Positions 48,341 to 51,870 of a DNA stretch of 51,870 bases are shown in pieces. Below the pieces are notes generated by a model that saw only the letters and a program-made list of their open reading frames with translations, searched no databases and was not told the origin of the DNA. The DNA comes from Rhodospirillaceae bacterium LM-1 (lineage in GTDB: Bacteria > Pseudomonadota > Alphaproteobacteria > Rhodospirillales > WMHbin7). How positions within the stretch are numbered: the stretch's first letter is position 1; each line of letters starts with the position of its first letter. The position numbers and the translations under genes are program-made. The stretch lies in the NCBI GenBank assembly GCA_902725215.1, contig CACUVI010000028.1, forward strand, positions 1 to 51,870, in the 5' to 3' direction.

Positions 48341-48634
48341 CTAAGTCCACCGCGCTCCGCCAATAGCTTTTTCCAGACATTCTCTGGCCTGCTGGCAAGG
48401 GCCTGAAAAGCCCAGCAATGGCGCGGTTTTGGGGCTGTAGCCGTTGACCTTGGCGGCCCCGTTTGGGGTGAATTTCCCCCAAAATCCCTTCTCTGTGGCC
48501 CGTTTTCTCCAAAGGCTGTTGACTTCGATGGGAAAGTACGGGTTTTCGATTGCGTGTAAATTCAAATACTTATGGGACGCAAAGCTGTTGACCTTTTCGC
48601 AGCAGCAGGCGGGAGCGAAAAGAGTCTGGGCCAT
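48341..48634 (-). CDS. Possible 97-aa protein or repeat-derived ORF with VN units
   Basis: A minus-strand open frame (ATG 48634) with three units that begin Val-Asn-Ser/Gly: [40 protein letters not shown] and [16 protein letters not shown]. They are 23 and 25 codons apart, all in frame, each on the DNA motif GTTGAC (plus strand at 48443, 48518 and 48587). I do not know the family. The sequence could be a degenerate intergenic repeat read as protein. Apart from this, the 48311-48737 interval holds nothing recognisable. Confidence 0.35.
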   Translation of the reverse strand: MAQTLFAPACCCEKVNSFASHKYLNLHAIENPYFPIEVNSLWRKRATEKGFWGKFTPNGAAKVNGYSPKTAPLLGFSGPCQQARECLEKAIGGARWT

Positions 48635-48737
48635 AAAATCTCAGTCCGGAGATAGGGTGGTACGGAACCCCGCATCGACACGTCAACTGGCCTGCCTTAA
48701 CATCGGGCCCAACCCCTTTCGCCTGAATCGAGGTTTC

Positions 48738-49403
48738 ATGCCCACTGCCCCCTTCGAATTTGACGTAGACGAACTCGACGATTATCTCATGTCGGACGAG
48801 GCACCCGAAGCAAGCATGCTGATTTCGGATCTTGACGGCTTTCTGACCGGGATCGCCATCGGCCCGGAATTGATCATGCCCAGCGAATGGCTGCCGGTCG
48901 TCTGGGGTGGCGAATCCCCAGAGTTCGAGAACGAGGAGGAGGCTGGCCGGATTTTGGGCCACATAATGGGCCGCTACAACGAGATCATCCATTGCTTGGC
49001 CGAGGCACCCCTGAAACTGGCGCCGATCTTTCTCCAAGATGCTAAGGGCGTTGAGATCGCGGCGGATTGGGCGGAAGGGTTCATGCAGGCCGTCGGCCTG
49101 CGCGCAGGCGCCTGGAGCCAACTTTACGCCGACGAGGAAGCCTGCCTTCTGATGGCGCCTATCCTAGCTTGGCTGGTTGACGACGAAGACGGCGAGGCGC
49201 TTGAGGGCGAAAAGGAAAAGCTGGAAATACTGCGCGGCGATCCAAGTACTTTCATTCCTGAGGTCGTCGCCGCGATGGACGTCTATTGGAAAGTACGGCG
49301 CCAGGGTGCGCCGCCTGGGCGCAAGACCTCCCCGAAAGCAGGCCGCAACGATCCGTGCCCTTGCGGCAGCGGCAAGAAATTCAAGAAATGCTGTGGCGCG
49401 TAG
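48738..49403 (+). CDS. UPF0149/YecA-like protein with C-terminal SEC-C zinc motif
   Basis: A 221-residue protein. The N-terminal domain has the UPF0149 pattern: [42 protein letters not shown] (in part), [25 protein letters not shown]. The last 20 residues are a SEC-C motif, [18 protein letters not shown], which binds zinc and is known from SecA tails and ribosome-contacting proteins. E. coli YecA has the same architecture. It is probably a host housekeeping-type gene rather than part of a mobile system. Confidence 0.9.
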   Translation: MPTAPFEFDVDELDDYLMSDEAPEASMLISDLDGFLTGIAIGPELIMPSEWLPVVWGGESPEFENEEEAGRILGHIMGRYNEIIHCLAEAPLKLAPIFLQDAKGVEIAADWAEGFMQAVGLRAGAWSQLYADEEACLLMAPILAWLVDDEDGEALEGEKEKLEILRGDPSTFIPEVVAAMDVYWKVRRQGAPPGRKTSPKAGRNDPCPCGSGKKFKKCCGA

Positions 49404-49456
49404 CGGAGAAAATCCGCCTGTCAGAATTCAAGGCCGCCCCCCGACTACGCAGCCCT

Positions 49457-50245
49457 CTATTCGATGGCGACCTTGACCCAGCAATAATTGATGTTCTCGT
49501 GAAGCTCCGATTTGGCTTCAAACCGATCTGAAACGCGAATAGTCGCGCCGGGTGGCATGACGCCGATATCTGGGGCATTCAACCAAACACGTCCATCCAG
49601 GATCGGCTTTGATTTTCTGAGGTAGATGCTCGTCTTCGATGTCACGAGGTCGCCTGGATTCGGGCAGTTGGTTTCGATGAAAGTTCCAGCGCGCAGAAGG
49701 CCACTGTCCCTATCAAATTTTCCAAAAAAGATCCACGCCTCCGAAATCGATTCCCTGAAATCTCTATAAAGCCACTCACTTGTTTTCACCGCTGGCTTTC
49801 TCTGGGACAATGGCGGAAGTGAGGCCAATTTTTGTGCTGTGCCAGAAGAAATTGACAATTTAATTTGGCCACCTTCGTCTTCAATACTCTGAATACGATT
49901 ATCTAAGGTTCTATTGTTAATTTCAGCAACACTTTGCTGATGCCAATATAGCGCCCCTCCAATCCCACCCGATCCAAAAACAGCGGTGATCACTGCACCA
50001 ACAATGTTCGGAAGACATTTTTTCCAAAGGCTCTCTTTGTCCTTGCACAAGGTAACCGTTGGATACCCCTTTTCGTTCGTGAGGCTGAAGAGCAAGGAAG
50101 AATCTCTGCCACACGGTGAGGCATGTGCCTGCTGCTGCTGCTGCTGCGGCGGCGGCGGCGGCGGCGGCGGAGGAGGTGGTGGTGGATTAGCGGATTGCGT
50201 TCCAGGCTGTTCAGGCTGATTCGATTGTGCCGTTTCTTCGCTCAT
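49457..50245 (-). CDS. Membrane-anchored protein with polyproline and polyglutamine tracts
   Basis: About 262 residues; ATG 50245 is chosen because GGGG lies seven bases upstream. Residues 1-22 are polar, then an uninterrupted run of about 13 Pro and 6 Gln. A single hydrophobic segment (about 80-105, PNIVGAVITAVFGSGGIGGALYW) is followed by a ~155-residue domain ending DRFEAKSELHENINYCWVKVAIE. The N-terminus seems cytoplasmic and the C-terminal domain extracytoplasmic. The family is not recognised. The DNA for the tract is a run of CTG, CGG and GGT triplets (50129-50185). Confidence 0.7.
   Translation of the reverse strand: MSEETAQSNQPEQPGTQSANPPPPPPPPPPPPPQQQQQQAHASPCGRDSSLLFSLTNEKGYPTVTLCKDKESLWKKCLPNIVGAVITAVFGSGGIGGALYWHQQSVAEINNRTLDNRIQSIEDEGGQIKLSISSGTAQKLASLPPLSQRKPAVKTSEWLYRDFRESISEAWIFFGKFDRDSGLLRAGTFIETNCPNPGDLVTSKTSIYLRKSKPILDGRVWLNAPDIGVMPPGATIRVSDRFEAKSELHENINYCWVKVAIE
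50129..50185 (+). repeat. Trinucleotide repeat tract inside a coding region
   Basis: On the plus strand: CTG repeated five times, then CGG/GGC repeats, then GGA/GGT triplets. It encodes the Gln and Pro runs on the minus strand. Length change by whole triplets would alter tract length without shifting the frame. Confidence 0.85.
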
Positions 50246-50383
50246 GTTCAATCCCCCTATCCCCGTTTAGAGGCGAAGCGCGATTCCGTGATCGGCTCCC
50301 TCTGCGTATGCGGAGAAATCAAAACAGAAACTAAAATTCAAAATTCAAGACCAGCCCTTGACGTGGCCCAAACAACAACGTCG

Positions 50384-51870
50384 CTAATTTGCTGTCGTTT
50401 GAACAAATAGGGAGTTTGCACCTGTTCCATATAGAGCATTCGCATTCCGCATTCTCGTAATTAGCGGAGCGCCAGCGATTCCTGATGTATCTACGCTAAA
50501 CCGAATCCGATAGTTTCCGCCGCCAAGGGAGGTAACCGTTACGCTATTAATTCTTGTCCCTGCGGCGTAGGTCGTGCCCCCCACTCGGAGATACCAGTTC
50601 GCCGTACTCTGAAGGTCCGCTGTGGTAGCCGCATTAATTGAGCCATCAGCAATGTTGATGGTAGAATCAAGTGTTTCCGCTGCGCCTCCAAGCGTGATGT
50701 TCACGGCACCGTTTGTTGTGTCTGTTACTGATAGTACATCTGCGGTTTCGGAAGCTGTTGTTGATGTGGTCGAGGCTCTTTGCGTTCTAATTTCGGTATT
50801 CTTTTTGTCCTTGGCTTCTTTAGTCAGTTCCTGGGTGCGTTTTACCGCGGTCAGCACTCCACGAGATTGCTCTGAAACACCAGAAGAAGAAAGCTCCACT
50901 GAGCGTCGAGAGTTTGACCCTGTCGCAGGCCGCGCCATTTCAGCGCCTGTCGGAGGCAAAAAGCCAAGTTTGCTTAAAGCCGATTCTGCCTGTCGAAATC
51001 GCTCTTCACCTGAAATCGGCGTATCGCTGGCAAATGACAACGGGATTCCGGTTTCTGTAGCATGAAGGGTGCTGATGCGCTGTTTGTCCTGAGCGGTCCA
51101 GAGATCGGAAATTCGATAGGAAGCCAGAATTGTTTTTTCGCTATTGCTCGTTTGTCGATAACTGATCGCAAAAGAGCCCACCTCCGTCGCCGCTGTACCA
51201 CCGTACACTCCCCGGGTATCTACGTCGCCGCCAATGCCAACCAGCCAATTCAGTGAATTTCCGAAATAATCTCCGCCCAAAAAGGCAATGCCGAGGCCTC
51301 CATTACCAACAAACTTCCATTTTGTTGTGTTATCAACATGGTCGTAATGAGCCGCATTAACGCCAGTTCCAACTGACACAGGAAGATACTGCCCAAAAAC
51401 AGACGGCGTTACAAATCGCGCTGACAGATCAACGGCATTTGTGCGCGGGTTGCCTTCATCGCCTGCCCTTTCCATCGGGCTATGGCTATAGGTGGCGGTT
51501 CCCGACATTGCAGATACGCTATCCATCAAGGTCTGCAAGGGCGACGACAGGGACGGCGGCAGGTTTTCATTCACGCGCTGCTTGCCGGGGTTGATCTTCG
51601 ACCAGTTCAAATAGCTGGTGTAGGTGCGGACCTGTCGGTCATCGGCGGTGTAATATTCTGTGGCCTGTGACACATGTTCGCCCAGCGTGAAGCTGGACCA
51701 GGGATCGAGTTCCGGCACGACGAATTGGAATTGACCGTAGCCTTCCTGGGCGCGCTGGTTGGTCAGGAACCCAGCGCCGATGGCGTAATGCTTTTGCTCA
51801 TCCAGCACCATGCCCAGCGTAACGCCACCACGGGTTTTGTATTTGTTGTCCCATTTCATGCGCATCGAAA
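50384..51870 (-). CDS. Large protein of unknown function, N-terminus beyond the window
   Basis: The frame is open to the right edge, so the start may lie outside (ATG 51865 is possible). At least 493 residues are visible. The first ~250 visible residues are strand- and Gly-rich with alternating patterns (GGVTLGMVLDEQKHYAIGAGFL, GLGIAFLGGDYFGNSLNWLVGIGGDVDTRG in part), recalling beta-barrel or secreted proteins. A low-complexity Ser/Thr/Ala part (about 310-385) follows, and a C-terminal beta domain (NWYLRVGGTTYAAGTRINSVTV, NYRIRFSVDTSG). I do not recognise the family. It could be an outer-membrane or surface protein, or part of another phage-like element. Confidence 0.65.
   Translation of the reverse strand, partial: SMRMKWDNKYKTRGGVTLGMVLDEQKHYAIGAGFLTNQRAQEGYGQFQFVVPELDPWSSFTLGEHVSQATEYYTADDRQVRTYTSYLNWSKINPGKQRVNENLPPSLSSPLQTLMDSVSAMSGTATYSHSPMERAGDEGNPRTNAVDLSARFVTPSVFGQYLPVSVGTGVNAAHYDHVDNTTKWKFVGNGGLGIAFLGGDYFGNSLNWLVGIGGDVDTRGVYGGTAATEVGSFAISYRQTSNSEKTILASYRISDLWTAQDKQRISTLHATETGIPLSFASDTPISGEERFRQAESALSKLGFLPPTGAEMARPATGSNSRRSVELSSSGVSEQSRGVLTAVKRTQELTKEAKDKKNTEIRTQRASTTSTTASETADVLSVTDTTNGAVNITLGGAAETLDSTINIADGSINAATTADLQSTANWYLRVGGTTYAAGTRINSVTVTSLGGGNYRIRFSVDTSGIAGAPLITRMRNANALYGTGANSLFVQTTAN

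Noticed and set aside
50123-50410. Arg-rich plus-strand ORF over the triplet tract
   Set aside because: Produced by the CGG repeats read on the opposite strand of a better gene; no protein-like sequence.
1-51870. CRISPR arrays, tRNA or rRNA genes
   Set aside because: No regularly spaced direct repeats with unique spacers, no cloverleaf-like sequence and no rRNA signature were noticed; a covariance-model scan was not possible here.

Overview
The window looks like high-GC alphaproteobacterial DNA, probably from a Rhodospirillales/Magnetospirillum-like host. The evidence is codon and base composition, a CCGGACTTGATCCGG-type palindromic repeat and the gene repertoire; the genus is an inference. 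It divides into three parts: a lambda-like prophage (1 to about 27.35 kb), a surface-glycan/acyl-modification locus (about 27.5-46.7 kb), and an accessory tail with an insertion-sequence relic, a toxin-antitoxin pair and poorly characterised genes (46.7-51.9 kb).

Prophage. The left edge cuts a ParB-like/N6-adenine methyltransferase. A C5-cytosine methyltransferase follows, then a run of small early-type genes (one with an in-frame amber codon) ending at a strong hairpin terminator near 4.92 kb. The late operon has the lambda order: terminase small and large subunits, gpW-like joining protein, portal, S49 protease with nested scaffold, decoration protein, major capsid protein, head-tail joining, DUF6441, tail terminator, tail tube, G/GT tail chaperone with a canonical -1 slippery heptamer, tape measure, M-like protein, fibre-like protein, DUF1833, NlpC/P60 (K-like), fused I/J-like tail tip, two holin-type proteins and a GH24 lysozyme. 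Four accessory cassettes sit on the minus strand at junctions between late genes: a GIY-YIG protein, a YafQ/DinJ toxin-antitoxin pair with its own promoter, a 297-residue unknown, and a predicted EVE-like/GIY-YIG fusion that resembles a modification-dependent restriction enzyme. These look like lysogen-expressed morons, several plausibly for defence or superinfection exclusion.

Glycan/acyl locus. A plus-strand run encodes a GNAT-like protein, then (after a decayed IS5-type transposase) an acyl carrier protein, a FabG-like reductase, an AMP-forming acyl ligase, a LuxE-like acyl-protein synthetase and a LuxC-like acyl reductase, coupled by overlapping starts and stops. No luciferase genes or LuxD are visible. 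A convergent minus-strand run encodes a deacetylase-like protein, an MBOAT O-acyltransferase, its SGNH-type partner, a zinc-ribbon methyltransferase, a radical SAM protein with a TPR-like tail and a 631-residue protein of unknown function with a glycosyltransferase-like C-terminus. MaoC hydratase, hexapeptide acyltransferase and multi-spanning membrane protein genes flank it. I infer a pathway that activates an acid on a dedicated ACP, reduces it towards an aldehyde or alcohol, and uses the product to decorate a surface polysaccharide or lipid.

Right end. An IS1595-type transposase is interrupted by an amber codon and truncated. It is followed by a Phd/UPF0175-type antitoxin and a DUF3368 PIN-like toxin with a palindromic operator, a short ORF built on a 'VN' repeat, a UPF0149/SEC-C protein, a membrane protein with proline and glutamine tracts, and a large protein that runs off the right edge. 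I saw no tRNA, rRNA, CRISPR array, integrase or attachment site.
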